Notes: a model not told the origin generated them from the letters alone. 64,000 bases of DNA from Yinghuangia sp035454725 (GCF_051388935.1 NZ_JBPKBI010000019.1:1-64000), one strand, 5' to 3'; shown: positions 8,227 through 18,721, counted from the first letter of the stretch. Program-made: numbers and translations.

Positions 8227-9441
8227 TCACGGCCGTCGCGCCGAGGAGACGCGTGCGGGGCCCGCGTCGAGGGGGTTCCGGGCCTGCCACGTCGTCTCCC
8301 TGGGGAGCCAGCCGTCCGAATCGGACGGATCCGGGCGCAGCAGGACCAGTTCGGCGGCTGCGCGCATGCCGCGCGACACCGCCGCGGCCCGCTGGCGTTC
8401 CGCGCCTGTGCCGGAGGCGAGGACCTTGCCCACCAGGCGGCGGACTTCGACGCGGTCGCCGAGTTCGTCCAGGGCGTCGTCCGTGTGGTCGAGTATTTCC
8501 TGGAGCAACTGTCGTGCCGGAACCCGGCGTTCGCGGACGGGATGCACGCCCGGACCGCCCAGTCCGTAGCGGGCCGCGGACCACAGAGCCGCCTCGCAGA
8601 CCGGCGGATCGAGCTTCGGCGCCTCGCGTCCCGCGGTGAGGTCGGCGCGGGCCCGGACCACCAGCGCCCTTGTCAGGCCTGCCTGCAGCACCGTTTCGTC
8701 GACGGTCGCCAGCGCGTCGGCCGCCCGTACCTCGACCGTCGGGGCGTGCTCGGACGGTCGCGCGCACCAGAAGGTCATGCGCGCGTCGGCGGTCGTACCG
8801 AACTCCGCCTGGCGTTCGAGGGCACGGTCGTACGCCGCGACGTCGGCACACCACGGGGGCACGCCGAACCCCGGGAACCGGCCCTGTGTCACCGCCCGCC
8901 AGCTCGCGTAACCCGTGTCCCGGCCGCGCGCGAAAGGGGAGTTGCCGGACAGCGCCAGCAACGTCGGGAGCCAGGGCCGCAGATGGTTCACCACCGCGAC
9001 CGCGGTCTCGCGGTCCGGTACCCCGACGTGGACATGGCAGCCGCACGCGGCGTAGTCGGGGATCACGCCCGCGTACAACTCGCCGATCTGCCGGTAACGT
9101 TCGCCTGCCGCCAGGGCGAGCGGCGCGTCGTCGGGGGTGACGAATGCGAACCCCGCCGACGTCACCGCGAGCCCGCGCGCCGCGGCGGCGATCGCCAAGG
9201 AGCTTCTGGCCTGGGCGAGTTGCACCCGGACCTCGGCGAGGCTCCCGCAGACCGGGGTCGCGGCCTCGACCTGGGCGGCCAGCAACTCCGGCTTCAGTTC
9301 GGCGGCTACGGCACTCGGCGGGATCGCGGCGATGATGTCGGCGACCGCAGGAACCGGGGCCCACGTGGCCGGGTGCACGGTGAGGAATTCCTCTTCGACG
9401 CCGAGGGTCGCGCCGAACGCCGGCGCGTGGGCACCGCTCAT
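8227..9441 (-). CDS. YbdK-type carboxylate-amine ligase (glutamate-cysteine ligase family 2)
   Basis: About 404 residues of the GCS2 family. LGVEEEFLTV near the N-terminus is the typical metal/ATP-binding segment; GCHVHVGVPDRE, NSPFARGRDTGYASWR, RPSEHAPTVEVR and a C-terminal arginine-rich helix follow in family order. Members form gamma-glutamyl or related amide bonds with ATP; the actual substrate here is unknown, and actinomycetes make mycothiol rather than glutathione. The ATG at 9441 lies 8 bases after the stop of the DUF5709 gene, so the two are almost certainly co-transcribed from the promoter at 9962-9984. A paralogue lies at 41474-42679, also in a stress-gene setting. Confidence 0.9.
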   Translation of the reverse strand: MSGAHAPAFGATLGVEEEFLTVHPATWAPVPAVADIIAAIPPSAVAAELKPELLAAQVEAATPVCGSLAEVRVQLAQARSSLAIAAAARGLAVTSAGFAFVTPDDAPLALAAGERYRQIGELYAGVIPDYAACGCHVHVGVPDRETAVAVVNHLRPWLPTLLALSGNSPFARGRDTGYASWRAVTQGRFPGFGVPPWCADVAAYDRALERQAEFGTTADARMTFWCARPSEHAPTVEVRAADALATVDETVLQAGLTRALVVRARADLTAGREAPKLDPPVCEAALWSAARYGLGGPGVHPVRERRVPARQLLQEILDHTDDALDELGDRVEVRRLVGKVLASGTGAERQRAAAVSRGMRAAAELVLLRPDPSDSDGWLPRETTWQARNPLDAGPARVSSARRP

Positions 9442-9449
9442 GCGTCCGA

Positions 9450-9920
9450 TCACCCTTCGTCGTCGATCGTGTGCACGGCTGCTTCCTCCGCGGACGCCGC
9501 ACCGCCGTCGATTCCCACGTCGCGCCCAAGAGTTCGGTCGCCATGCGTGGCGGGATCGTCGTCCTCGGTGAGTCGCCCGGTGCGGGCACCCCCGACCTCG
9601 TCGTCCAACGGCTCGCCTTCGCCGTCGGCGAGGTCGCCGATTCCGTCGCCCGAATCCGGCTGGGTGTCGGGTTGTTCGCGGGCGAGGCGCCGGTCCAGGT
9701 TCTCCCCGGCGTTCTGTTCGCCCTGGGTCGTGCCGTAGTCCTCGACCGCGAGCGGGCGTTCCGGCGGGGAGTAGCCCTCGTCCAGCGTGGTGTCCAGGTC
9801 CCTTTCGTCGAGGGCGTTCTGCATGTCGAGAGCGTCGTCGGGCGGGTTGCCGACATCGGATTCGGTCGGCTGGTAGACGTCGTCTCCCCGTGCTGCGTCG
9901 CCCTGTGCCTCGTCCGCCAT
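9450..9920 (-). CDS. DUF5709-type acidic stress protein
   Basis: A 156-residue, strongly acidic protein rich in Asp, Glu and Gly with no transmembrane segment. The stretch DEGYSPPERPLAVEDYGTT and the repeated acidic patches are typical of the DUF5709 family of actinobacteria, which has no known biochemical function. The start is supported by GGACGGAG directly upstream. It is the first gene of a two-gene unit with the YbdK-type ligase and sits under a GTTA-N14-GGGTA promoter, so a role in general stress is likely but inferred. Confidence 0.8.
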   Translation of the reverse strand: MADEAQGDAARGDDVYQPTESDVGNPPDDALDMQNALDERDLDTTLDEGYSPPERPLAVEDYGTTQGEQNAGENLDRRLAREQPDTQPDSGDGIGDLADGEGEPLDDEVGGARTGRLTEDDDPATHGDRTLGRDVGIDGGAASAEEAAVHTIDDEG

Positions 9921-9961
9921 CGCTCCGTCCTTTCGTACGGTTGGCCCCGAGGTTCCGCATC

Positions 9962-9984
9962 TACCCGCGAACGACGCACATAAC
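9962..9984 (-). promoter_or_regulatory. SigB/SigF-type promoter (GTTA-N14-GGGTA)
   Basis: Read on the minus strand, GTTA (9981-9984), 14 bases, then GGGTA (9962-9966) followed by G. It is 42 bp upstream of the DUF5709 start, and one mismatch from GTTT in the -35. Confidence 0.65.
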
Positions 9985-10014
9985 GGTGCCCGTGACCGTG
10001 CCGGGCGACGGCGC

Positions 10015-10293
10015 TCACAGTGCCGCCAACGGGCCCATGTGGGACGGCTGGCGCGAGGCGCACGGCGGCAAGGGCAGGGCGTGCAGGCAGCGCTGCCCGT
10101 GGCTGTCGGTGCCGACGAGCGGTTGGGCGACGCCGCCGACGATCTGAACACGGAACAGGCCCGTGTCGTCGACGTAGACCGGGAAACGGCCGGGTCCGCG
10201 TGCTTCCGTGCGGTGGACGATGACCACGGTGGCGGGAGTGTGCGGGCCATGACAGCCCGGAAGAGTGATGGCATAGCGCGCGGGCTCGGTCAT
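10015..10293 (-). CDS. Small conserved protein, possibly DUF6296 type
   Basis: A 92-residue soluble protein starting MTEPARYAITLPG and containing a VVIVHRTEARGPGRFPVY stretch followed by a predicted beta-rich tail. The pattern resembles small Streptomyces proteins grouped as DUF6296, from memory of that family only. The start is well supported by AGGAGG eight bases upstream. It is monocistronic, about 95 bp before the DUF5709 promoter region on the same strand. No function is known. Confidence 0.65.
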   Translation of the reverse strand: MTEPARYAITLPGCHGPHTPATVVIVHRTEARGPGRFPVYVDDTGLFRVQIVGGVAQPLVGTDSHGQRCLHALPLPPCASRQPSHMGPLAAL

Positions 10294-10598
10294 GGCGCCA
10301 GCCTCCTGGGGGTCCCCCCGGCCGGACGTTCTCCTTTCCATTGTGGACCCTGCCGGCCGCGTATCACAGGCCTGCGGACCGGGTAGCCGCGAAGCCGCGA
10401 GATCCGAGGACGGTCAGGCACGAGCAAGTTCGGCGTGAGCGCGTGACCCGGTGGCACTGAGGCCCGGCGGGCAACGCGCATCCCGTCCGCAACTTCCGGG
10501 CGGCCGGCCCGGGTCGGATTCGGCGCCACGCACATTCGGCGACGTCGGCCGTCGAACCAGTACTCGAAGCAGCGGTTGCACCAAGCAGGAGGGCCAAC
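10294..10598. other. Divergent intergenic region, 305 bp
   Basis: Lies between the divergent genes at 10293 and 10599. A GGGTAG occurs at 10381 on the plus strand but lacks a good -35 partner. Nothing else recognised. Confidence 0.4.
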
Positions 10599-11075
10599 AT
10601 GCGTCGACACACGAACCCCCGCACGAACACGGGCGGAAACGCAGCGGACACGGGTGATGCGCGAAGCACGCGCAGCGACTCCGCACCCGCCCGGCGCGGA
10701 ACCGCCGGTGTTCCGGACGACCAGGTCGGCATACGGGGGGTGCACGGCAACCACGGTTCCTCGCCTGCGGCCTGGACCGGCGTCATCCTCATCCTCGTCG
10801 GTCTGTGCGTCGGCGGCGCGGGCATGATCGCGGACCAGCCCTGGCTGTTCTGGACGGGCATCGGCATCGCGCTGCTCGGTGCGGTGGGCGGCAAGTTGCT
10901 CTCCGTGATGGGCTTCGGGATCGCCCCGGGCTATCACCAGGAAGGCGACACCGAACTCCGTGACCAGGTGTTCGGCGAAGGGGGCCGCGAAGAGACCCCG
11001 CGGATCCCCGGAGACCCCCACGAATGGCACGGCGAGGTCCCGGAGCGGAAGCGGAGCGGTGGCGGGCGAACCTGA
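10599..11075 (+). CDS. HGxxPAAW-motif small membrane protein
   Basis: A 158-residue protein with a polar, disordered N-terminus of about 45 residues, then HGNHGSSPAAW, the signature of a family of actinobacterial membrane proteins. Two closely spaced transmembrane helices follow (TGVILILVGLCVGGAGMIA and WLFWTGIGIALLGAVGGKLL). The tail is cytoplasmic and charged. Orthologues often sit near tryptophan-biosynthesis genes, which is not the case here. AGGAGG upstream supports the ATG at 10599. Function unknown. Confidence 0.8.
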   Translation: MRRHTNPRTNTGGNAADTGDARSTRSDSAPARRGTAGVPDDQVGIRGVHGNHGSSPAAWTGVILILVGLCVGGAGMIADQPWLFWTGIGIALLGAVGGKLLSVMGFGIAPGYHQEGDTELRDQVFGEGGREETPRIPGDPHEWHGEVPERKRSGGGRT

Positions 11076-11412
11076 GGGGCAGAGTGCGTCCGGTCGCCGG
11101 CACGAGTGAATCTACAGGTTAACCCTCAGTAGGGCAGGCGCAAAGATTTGGTAAAGTCGTTGGACAGTTGCCAATTGCGCGATGCGGCCGGCTCATGCCT
11201 GCTCGCGCCGGGGTACGCGCCGGCGCGACGTTCGGACCACCGAAGGCAGGTTGTGCCGGCCGCTTCTGCCGTGCCCGTTGCCCGTGCCCGTCGCCCGTGA
11301 CCGCCTGGCCACCTGTAGCCGTGGTGTCGGCCTCCATCCAGGCCTCGCCGCGGAGCCTCGGGGCGGGATGACCCGGGCGTGCATGCCGCGCCGTCATGGA
11401 ATTGAGAGCTGC
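11076..11412. other. Intergenic region before the Ca2+/H+ antiporter, 337 bp
   Basis: Contains a moderately AT-richer stretch (11105-11165) likely to carry the antiporter promoter. I looked for a metal riboswitch and found no recognisable conserved core. No gene seen. Confidence 0.4.
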
Positions 11413-12552
<1,140 letters not shown>

Positions 12553-12602
12553 GTCGATCACCTGGTGTGCGTCAAGCGGAAGCGACAGGGTAGCCGCCGG
12601 AT

Positions 12603-12947
12603 ATGGAGACTCAACTGCTCGCGGCAAATGACATGGGCGCGAAAATCGCCGCCATCTTCCTGGTCGCGGCGATCATCGCGGGCCTGCTCATCTGGCCCGT
12701 CGTACGCGGTGTCCGGCTGCGCCGACCGCCCCCGCCCCGCAGCCCGCGGACCGAGGCGTGGACGGCGCACGACTCCACGGTCTCGGCCCGCCGGGAACCC
12801 AACGAGATGCCTCGCGACGGAGTACGCCGCCTCCCGCACGAGCTCGCGGGTTTCGGAACCCTCGGCTCGCGCCCACGCGAGGAGAAGAGACCGGAGGACG
12901 AGGACGAACAACGCCGCGACCAACCCCGCGACGAGGGGCAGCGATGA
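12603..12947 (+). CDS. DUF6479-type small membrane protein
   Basis: A 114-residue protein with one N-terminal transmembrane helix (GAKIAAIFLVAAIIAGLLIW) and a charged cytoplasmic tail. The tail pattern EPNEMPRDGVRRLPHEL followed by GFGTLGSRP is the hallmark of Streptomyces DUF6479 proteins, of unknown function. The ATG at 12603 follows a GGGTAG at 12588-12593 at the distance seen for leaderless sigma-B-type promoters elsewhere in this window, but the -35 there is poor. No clear ribosome site is visible, consistent with a leaderless message. Confidence 0.75.
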   Translation: METQLLAANDMGAKIAAIFLVAAIIAGLLIWPVVRGVRLRRPPPPRSPRTEAWTAHDSTVSARREPNEMPRDGVRRLPHELAGFGTLGSRPREEKRPEDEDEQRRDQPRDEGQR

Positions 12948-13398
<451 letters not shown>

Positions 13399-13959
13399 TC
13401 AGGCGGCGGTGGCGAAGTGCCGTACGAGGGCTGTGTCGAAGGCCGGCAGGTCGTCCGGCTTGCGGCTGCTGATGAGGGTGTTCGGGCCGTCCGAGTCGAC
13501 GACGACTTCCTCGTCGCGCCAGTCCGCGCCGGCGTTGCGGATGTCGGTGGCCAGGCTCGGCCACGAGGTGATGCGCCGGCCGGACAGGACACCGGCCTCG
13601 ACGAGCGTCCACGGGCCGTGGCAGATGACCGCGACCGGTTTGCCCCGGTCGAAGAACGACTTGGCGAAGGACACCGCTTGCGAGTTGGTCCGCAGGAAGT
13701 CCGGATTCGCCACGCCGCCGGGAAGTACGAGTGCGTCGAAATCGTCGGCGGTGACCTCGTCGACGACGGCGTCCACGGGGAACGAGTCGCCGCGATCCAG
13801 GTGCTTGAACGCCTGGGCCTTCCCGCGCGTCGTGGAGACCAGCACCGGGCTGCCGCCGGCGTTCTCGACCGCTTGCCACGGCGACGTGAATTCGACCTGC
13901 TCGAATCCCTCGGGAGCGACAAGGAACGCGACCTTGAGTCCTTCGAGTTCGGCCGTCAT
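13399..13959 (-). CDS. DJ-1/PfpI-family type 1 glutamine amidotransferase-like protein
   Basis: A 186-residue single-domain protein of the DJ-1/PfpI superfamily. Visible features are VAFLVAPEGFEQVEF at the N-terminus, LVLPGGVANPDFL, and the nucleophile elbow PVAVICHGPWTL with the catalytic cysteine near residue 113, followed by GRRITSWPSLATDI. Members include deglycases, chaperones and proteases; stress-linked roles are common. GGAAGGGA upstream supports the ATG. It is followed on its downstream side by the homopolymer tract, so its terminator is not visible. Confidence 0.9.
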   Translation of the reverse strand: MTAELEGLKVAFLVAPEGFEQVEFTSPWQAVENAGGSPVLVSTTRGKAQAFKHLDRGDSFPVDAVVDEVTADDFDALVLPGGVANPDFLRTNSQAVSFAKSFFDRGKPVAVICHGPWTLVEAGVLSGRRITSWPSLATDIRNAGADWRDEEVVVDSDGPNTLISSRKPDDLPAFDTALVRHFATAA

Positions 13960-14384
13960 GGGATCATCCCTTCCATGCGCGGCCCGCGATGCGTGTCGCT
14001 TCGCGGGTGGGGTCTGCCACGCGTGCGGCTGCCCGACGTCATAGGCGACAAACACCCGTACGACGGCTGCCGGAAGGGGACGGCGGGGGACTGTGACTAC
14101 GGGGAATGCGTGTCGGTTGGCGCAGTGTGCTGATCGACGGGTGTCGAAACGGGGGCGCTTGCACGGTGGAGCATCCGGTGCAGAGAGCGCCGCGCGTATG
14201 ACCGCTGGGTGGGTGGAGCGAGCGGTTCGCCTACAGGACGCGTGATCGGGCTGCGAGGGCCGCCGCGGCCGTAATCCGCACGATGAGAGGCGCAGCGCGG
14301 GTGGGCGGCCGGAGGGGCGAAGTTTCACGTGAGGATCGGCCGGCAGAAATTCAAAGGAATTCGAACGGGGTTCCCGGGCATTCG
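13960..14384. other. Divergent intergenic region, 425 bp
   Basis: Between the PfpI-family gene and the small hydrophobic-protein gene. No gene, known promoter motif or hairpin of note is recognised. Confidence 0.4.
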
Positions 14385-14564
14385 ATGAACATGATTCCTC
14401 TGATACTCGTCCTCCTTCTCGCTCTTGTCCTCTTCGGCGCCGGATTCGCTCTCAAGGTGCTCTGGTGGCTCGCGGTCATCGTGTTGGCGGTGTGGCTGTT
14501 GGGATTCGTTTTCCGCAGTGCCGGCACCGGCGGCCGATCGCGCGGCCGGTGGTATCGCTGGTAA
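14385..14564 (+). CDS. Small two-helix hydrophobic protein
   Basis: A 59-residue protein starting MNMIPLILVLLLALVLFG, with two transmembrane helices separated by a short turn (GAGFALKVLWW) and a basic, aromatic C-terminus ending GRWYRW. Near-identical layouts are widespread in Streptomyces, usually annotated simply as hydrophobic protein and often found among stress-induced genes. The ATG at 14385 is the closest start to the hydrophobic segment; a ribosome site is not clear. Function unknown. Confidence 0.75.
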   Translation: MNMIPLILVLLLALVLFGAGFALKVLWWLAVIVLAVWLLGFVFRSAGTGGRSRGRWYRW

Positions 14565-14607
14565 CAGCAGCAGAGCGCACGTAAAGAACCCGATCACAAG
14601 AACGGCC

Positions 14608-14754
14608 GGGGGGGGGGGGGGGGGGGGNNNNNNNNNNNNNNNNNNNNNNNNNNNNNNNNNNNNNNNNNNNNNNNNNNNNNNNNNNNNNNNNNNNNNNNNN
14701 NNNNNNNNNNNNNNNNNNNNNNNNNNNNNNNNNNNNNNNNNNNNNNNNNNNNNN
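14608..14754. other. Assembly gap: G20 run followed by 127 N
   Basis: Twenty G (14608-14627) run into 127 undetermined bases (14628-14754). The true gap length is unknown. The right edge starts at a 22-bp palindrome, which may be why sequencing failed. Confidence 0.98.
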
Positions 14755-14776
14755 CCCGGCGGGATATCCCGCCGGG
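14755..14776. terminator. 22-bp perfect GC-rich palindrome at gap edge, possible terminator of the ferritin-like gene
   Basis: CCCGGCGGGAT is followed immediately by its reverse complement. It lies 37 bp beyond the stop of the ferritin-like gene on the minus strand. It could be part of a longer hairpin whose remainder is in the gap. Confidence 0.45.
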
Positions 14777-14813
14777 CCCCCGGCCGTTCAGTGCGTCATG
14801 CAGAACTTTCGGT

Positions 14814-15341
14814 TCAGCTCTTTTCCAGCAGATTGAGCATGTCGTCGGCGTGCTCCTCCTCGACGGACAGAATGTCCTCGAAGACCCGCCGGGTCGTCGG
14901 GTCGCCGGTGCCGAGCCAATTGATGATCTCGGTGTACGACTGGATCGCGATGCGCTCCGCGACCAGGTTTTCCCGGATCATCTCCGTCAGGTCGGACGAG
15001 GTCTCGTACTGCGAGTGGGCCCGGGTGGCAAGCGTCGTCGGGTCGTAATCGGGCTTCCCGCCGAGTTGGGCGATCCGCGCCGCGAGTTTGTCGGCGTGCT
15101 CCTGTTCCTCGTTGGAGTGCACGAGGAATTCGTTGGCGACGGTCTCGCCGTCCAGACCTTTCGCTGCGAAATGGTGTTGCCGATAGCGCAGAGTGCACAC
15201 GACCTCGGTGGCCAGCGCGACATTGAGGACATCGATGACGCGGTCCACATCGGCGCCGTACGCCTCGGTCACCGGGCCCTTGTTCAACTCGCGCCGGGCC
15301 TTCGCACGCAGTTCCTCGACGTCAGTGAGGAATTCGGCCAT
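14814..15341 (-). CDS. Ferritin-like (bacterioferritin-type) diiron protein
   Basis: A 175-residue four-helix-bundle protein. The diiron ligand pattern is visible: a Glu in ALATEVVCTLRYRQH, EExEH-type motif NEEQEHADKL, then LVAERIAIQSYTEI and SVEEEHADDML. The family includes bacterioferritins and Dps-like detoxifying ferritins storing iron or protecting against peroxide; no haem-ligand Met is evident, so haem binding is uncertain. GAGGTGG upstream supports the ATG at 15341. It is divergent from an SRPBCC gene and has a GTTC-N14-GGGTA promoter 72 bp upstream, so stress induction is inferred. Confidence 0.9.
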   Translation of the reverse strand: MAEFLTDVEELRAKARRELNKGPVTEAYGADVDRVIDVLNVALATEVVCTLRYRQHHFAAKGLDGETVANEFLVHSNEEQEHADKLAARIAQLGGKPDYDPTTLATRAHSQYETSSDLTEMIRENLVAERIAIQSYTEIINWLGTGDPTTRRVFEDILSVEEEHADDMLNLLEKS

Positions 15342-15412
15342 GGATTTCCACCTCGCTGGTTTTCCCGCGGTCCGGTCGACCGCGTCGGTGAGTGGTTTCG
15401 CCCGGTCACCGC

Positions 15413-15435
15413 TACCCCGGACGGCCGACTCGAAC
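15413..15435 (-). promoter_or_regulatory. SigB/SigF-type promoter (GTTC-N14-GGGTA)
   Basis: On the minus strand GTTC (15432-15435), 14 bases, GGGTA (15413-15417) followed by G. It is placed 72 bp before the ferritin-like start. Confidence 0.65.
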
Positions 15436-15520
15436 CGCCTGATTGACCGCGATCCTCCGGGGCAGCGTGCTGGAGGACCGGGCCCGAAAGGGCATCCGCA
15501 CGTCCGGAGGAAGACAGCCG

Positions 15521-15970
15521 ATGACGAAGATCGAACAGTCGGTCGATGTGGCCGTTCCGGTACGCGCCGCCTACGACCAATGGACGCAGTTCGCCGACTT
15601 CCCGCGCTTCATGGCGGGTGTCGAACGCGTCGACCAGATCGACGATACGCATACGCACTGGGTCACCAAAATCTCCGGCGTCGCGCGTGAGTTCGACGCC
15701 GAGATCACCGAGCAGATCCCTGACGAGCGCATCGCCTGGCGGGCCAGGACCGGCCCCGAACAGGGCGGTGTGGTGACGTTCCACCGCCTGGACCCGACGC
15801 ACACCCGGGTCATGCTCCAGCTCGAACACGACCCCGAGGGGCTCGCCGAGAACGTAGGCGACAAACTCGGCTTCATCTCGCGCAAGGTGCGCGGCGACCT
15901 CGACCGGTTCCGCGAATTCATCGAGACACGCGACGGCACGCCGACCGGGAAGTGGCGCGGCGAAGTCTGA
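15521..15970 (+). CDS. SRPBCC (START/cyclase-like) family protein
   Basis: A 149-residue single-domain protein beginning MTKIEQSVDVAVPVRAAYDQW, followed by FADFPRFMAGV and DERIAWRARTG, all typical of the SRPBCC helix-grip fold. Such domains form a deep hydrophobic pocket that binds lipids or polyketide-like ligands; stand-alone stress-associated forms of this type (similar to polyketide cyclase/dehydrase family entries) have no assigned ligand. CGGAGGAAG upstream supports the ATG at 15521. It shares a promoter region with the divergent ferritin-like gene. Confidence 0.9.
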   Translation: MTKIEQSVDVAVPVRAAYDQWTQFADFPRFMAGVERVDQIDDTHTHWVTKISGVAREFDAEITEQIPDERIAWRARTGPEQGGVVTFHRLDPTHTRVMLQLEHDPEGLAENVGDKLGFISRKVRGDLDRFREFIETRDGTPTGKWRGEV

Positions 15971-15974
15971 GGAA

Positions 15975-16010
15975 TCCGCCGCGCCAACCTGCTCCGCCGC
16001 GCCAACCTGC
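15975..16010. repeat. Tandem duplication, 2 x 18 bp
   Basis: The 18-base unit TCCGCCGCGCCAACCTGC occurs twice back to back just after the SRPBCC stop codon. Confidence 0.9.
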
Positions 16011-16038
16011 GGGGCAGGTGGGGGAAGCGGATGCTGCG

Positions 16039-16071
16039 AAGGGGCGTACGGCGATCAGCCGTACGCCCCTT
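16039..16071. terminator. Hairpin terminator between convergent genes
   Basis: A perfect 14-bp stem (16039-16052 with 16058-16071) around a 5-base loop, between the convergent SRPBCC and transketolase genes. It can serve both strands. Confidence 0.8.
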
Positions 16072-16251
16072 CGGCGTTTCTTCACGCCCGCCGCGTCGGC
16101 AGCCGCTGCCGAGCCCACCCGTCTGTGCTGCCGCTGTGCCGGTCCGCGCCCAGTCTGCCCGGCTCCGACATGCCCGGCTGTGGGCATTCCGCAGCTGGGC
16201 AGACCGGGGCGTGTTTCTCGTCCTTGTTTCCGTCCTGCCCGGGGGCCGGCT

Positions 16252-18150
16252 CTACGCGCCTTCGCCCAGCGTCCCCAATACCGCCGCTTCGATGGCCTTC
16301 GCATCGATGCGTGCGGCCCGGAGCTGCGCCTCGGGGGACGCCGAGGCCGGCATATGGCGGACCGCGAGGCGGACCAGACGCGGCATGGGCCGGGCCGGTG
16401 CCGCCGGGTCGACGTCCGCGAAGGCCTCGGCGACCGCGTCGCCCAGTCCGCCTTCGGGATGGTGGTCCTCGACGCTGATCAGGCAGCCGGTCACCTCGGC
16501 CGCTTCGCGCAGCGCATCGGCGTCGACGGGTTTGACCGAGTACAAGTCGAGGACGCGTACCGGAATGCCCCGATCCGCCAGTGCGTCGGCGGCGGTGACG
16601 GCCTCGTGCACGGTGATTCCGGCGGCGACGACCGTGGCCCGGTCGTCGGAGCCGCCGCGCAGCAGCTTGCTGCCGCCGACGGGGAACTGCTCATCGGGGC
16701 CATAGATCACCGGCGTCGCGCCGCGCGTGGTGCGCAGGTAGCGGATGCCGGAGCCGGCGGCCAGCGCGCCGACGAGCTTCGCGGTCTGGTTCGCGTCGCA
16801 GGGGTACAGCACCGTGCTGCCGTGCAGCGCCCGGAACATCGCCAGGTCTTCCAGCCCCATCTGCGACGGCCCGTCCTGTCCGATCGACGTGCCTGCGTGC
16901 GAACCCACCACGCACAGGTCGGCGCGCCCGATCGTGGCCATGCGCAGGAAGTCGTGTGCACGCGTCAGGAACGCGGCGAAAGTCGACGCGAAGGGCACCC
17001 AGCCGCGCGTCTGCAACGCGACCGCGGACGCGATGAGCTGCTGTTCGGCGATGTAGCACTCCAGGAACCGCTCAGGATGCCGGTCGGCGAAGGCTTGCAG
17101 CCCCGTGGAGTCCCCGACCTCGCCGTCCAGGGCGACGATGTCGCCGCGTGCGGTGCCGAGTGCCGCGAGTGCTTCGCCGAACGCCTTGCGGGTCGCCAGC
17201 GAGCCGCCGACCTCGAACGTCGGGGCCGCGGCGTCCGCGTGGCTCGTACGCCGGGGCGGCGCCGCGTCGATCGGCGGTCGCGGGTGGGCGCCGACGCGGT
17301 CCTGCGGTTCGCCGCCCAGCGCGGCGATCGCCAGGTCGGCGTGCGGCACCGGCTTGCCGTGCGCGCCTTCGCGGTTCTCGACCTCCGGGACGCCCTTGCC
17401 CTTGAGCGTGCGCGCGATGATGACGGTCGGCCGGCCGTTCGTGTCCATCGCGTCGGCGTACGCGTCGTCGATCGCGGCCGTGTCGTGCCCGTCGACGGTC
17501 CGCGTGTGCCAGCCGAAGGCGTTGAAGCGGGTCGCGTACGCGTCGAGGTCCCAGCCGTGCCGTGTGGGCCCGCGCTGTCCGAGCCTGTTGACGTCCACGA
17601 TCAGGGTCAGGTTGTCGAGCCGGTGGTACCCGGCGAATTCGGCGGCCTCCCAAACCGAGCCCTCGGCGGTCTCGCCGTCGCCGCTGAGCACCCACACGCG
17701 TGCGGGCCCGTCTTCGAGGCGACGCGTGGTCCAGGCGAGCCCGGCGCCGAGCGGCAGGCCCTGGCCGAGCGAGCCGGTCGCGAAGTCGACCCACGGGAGC
17801 CGCGGCGTCGGGTGTCCTTCCAGGCGGCTGCCGGCCTGGCGGAACGTCATCAGCTCTTCGTCGGTGACGGCACCGACCGCGCGGTACATCGCGTACAGCA
17901 GCGGGGTGGCGTGGCCCTTGGAGAAGATCAGGTGGTCGTTGCCGGGACGCCCGGGATTGTCGAAGTCGTAGCGCAGGTACCGGCCGAGCAGCACCGCCAT
18001 GAGGTCCGCCGCGGACAGAGACGAAGTTGGGTGACCGGAACCGGCGGCGTCCGCCGCGCGGACGGAGTCGACGCGCAGCTCGCGGGCGAGTTCACCCAGT
18101 TCGCGCGGCCCGGCCAGGAGGGCGGCACCCGGGGAGGATCGGTCGGACAT
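16252..18150 (-). CDS. tkt: Transketolase
   Basis: A 632-residue thiamine-diphosphate transketolase with the three expected domains. The ThDP-binding region carries GSGHPTSSLSAADLMAVLLG, and then GDGETAEGSVWEAAEFA (about residue 153) through VDVNRLGQ. The central pyrimidine domain contains FLECYIAEQQLIASAVALQTRG with the catalytic Glu, and DGPSQMGLEDLAMFRAL. A C-terminal domain follows. It moves two-carbon ketol units in the pentose-phosphate pathway. It is not next to transaldolase or other pathway genes, so it is probably a second, accessory copy; a Streptomyces primary tkt normally lies in a tkt-tal-zwf cluster. AAGGGGA upstream supports the ATG at 18150. Confidence 0.93.
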   Translation of the reverse strand: MSDRSSPGAALLAGPRELGELARELRVDSVRAADAAGSGHPTSSLSAADLMAVLLGRYLRYDFDNPGRPGNDHLIFSKGHATPLLYAMYRAVGAVTDEELMTFRQAGSRLEGHPTPRLPWVDFATGSLGQGLPLGAGLAWTTRRLEDGPARVWVLSGDGETAEGSVWEAAEFAGYHRLDNLTLIVDVNRLGQRGPTRHGWDLDAYATRFNAFGWHTRTVDGHDTAAIDDAYADAMDTNGRPTVIIARTLKGKGVPEVENREGAHGKPVPHADLAIAALGGEPQDRVGAHPRPPIDAAPPRRTSHADAAAPTFEVGGSLATRKAFGEALAALGTARGDIVALDGEVGDSTGLQAFADRHPERFLECYIAEQQLIASAVALQTRGWVPFASTFAAFLTRAHDFLRMATIGRADLCVVGSHAGTSIGQDGPSQMGLEDLAMFRALHGSTVLYPCDANQTAKLVGALAAGSGIRYLRTTRGATPVIYGPDEQFPVGGSKLLRGGSDDRATVVAAGITVHEAVTAADALADRGIPVRVLDLYSVKPVDADALREAAEVTGCLISVEDHHPEGGLGDAVAEAFADVDPAAPARPMPRLVRLAVRHMPASASPEAQLRAARIDAKAIEAAVLGTLGEGA

Positions 18151-18721
18151 GGAGGTCCCCTTGATCGTCGTCGCGACAGGCTCCCAACGCGGCTGCCCTG
18201 GTGGTCCCGGACGAAACGGCTGCCCTTCCGGCGACGCGGACGGCCTTCCGGCGAGACGTGAGAACCGGGCGATCGGGTCCGCCCCTCCGTTCGCGGCCGG
18301 GACTCTTGTGCTTGCCGGGCGTGCGGCAGCAAGCGAACAGCCGTGTGTGCGGGTGTGGCGACCGCGGCGGGACGGACGTCGCACACGCGCCGCCGCCGAG
18401 TGCCGTGTCGATGCCGCGACATGCGGAGTCACCGGCGAACACACGTGGCGAAGGCAACCGCCGACACGATCGGTCGGCGCACCCGACCGGTGGTGCCTCA
18501 ATCGTCACGTCGGAGTTTCGGCGCCGGTGAAGCTGCGGCAACAGCCCTGTCCACGTGCGCAGTTCGTCTCGCTCGGCGGCGGATTGCAGGCGCTGTACCG
18601 AAGTTCATGACGGGTGTCGGCGACACGACCGGGCGGACCATCCGGAGACCGGTCCGGAGCGGCGGAGGGCACACGTTCTGTGAGCCCGTCGCAGTCTGTG
18701 CTCGGGCCGGTTCGTGCCGCG
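18151..18721. other. Gene-free region, 571 bp
   Basis: Lies upstream of the transketolase and downstream of the crotonase gene (both minus strand). Reading frames here lack codon bias and family similarity. No repeat or operator recognised. Confidence 0.5.

Noticed and set aside
10367..10385. SigB-type promoter from GGGTAG at 10381
   Set aside because: The -35 position lacks a convincing match at any allowed spacing.
11076..11412. Possible metal-sensing riboswitch before the Ca2+/H+ antiporter
   Set aside because: No conserved aptamer core such as that of the yybP-ykoY class could be found.
18151..18721. Small minus-strand frames upstream of the transketolase
   Set aside because: No ribosome sites or similarity; the transketolase start at 18150 is well supported.
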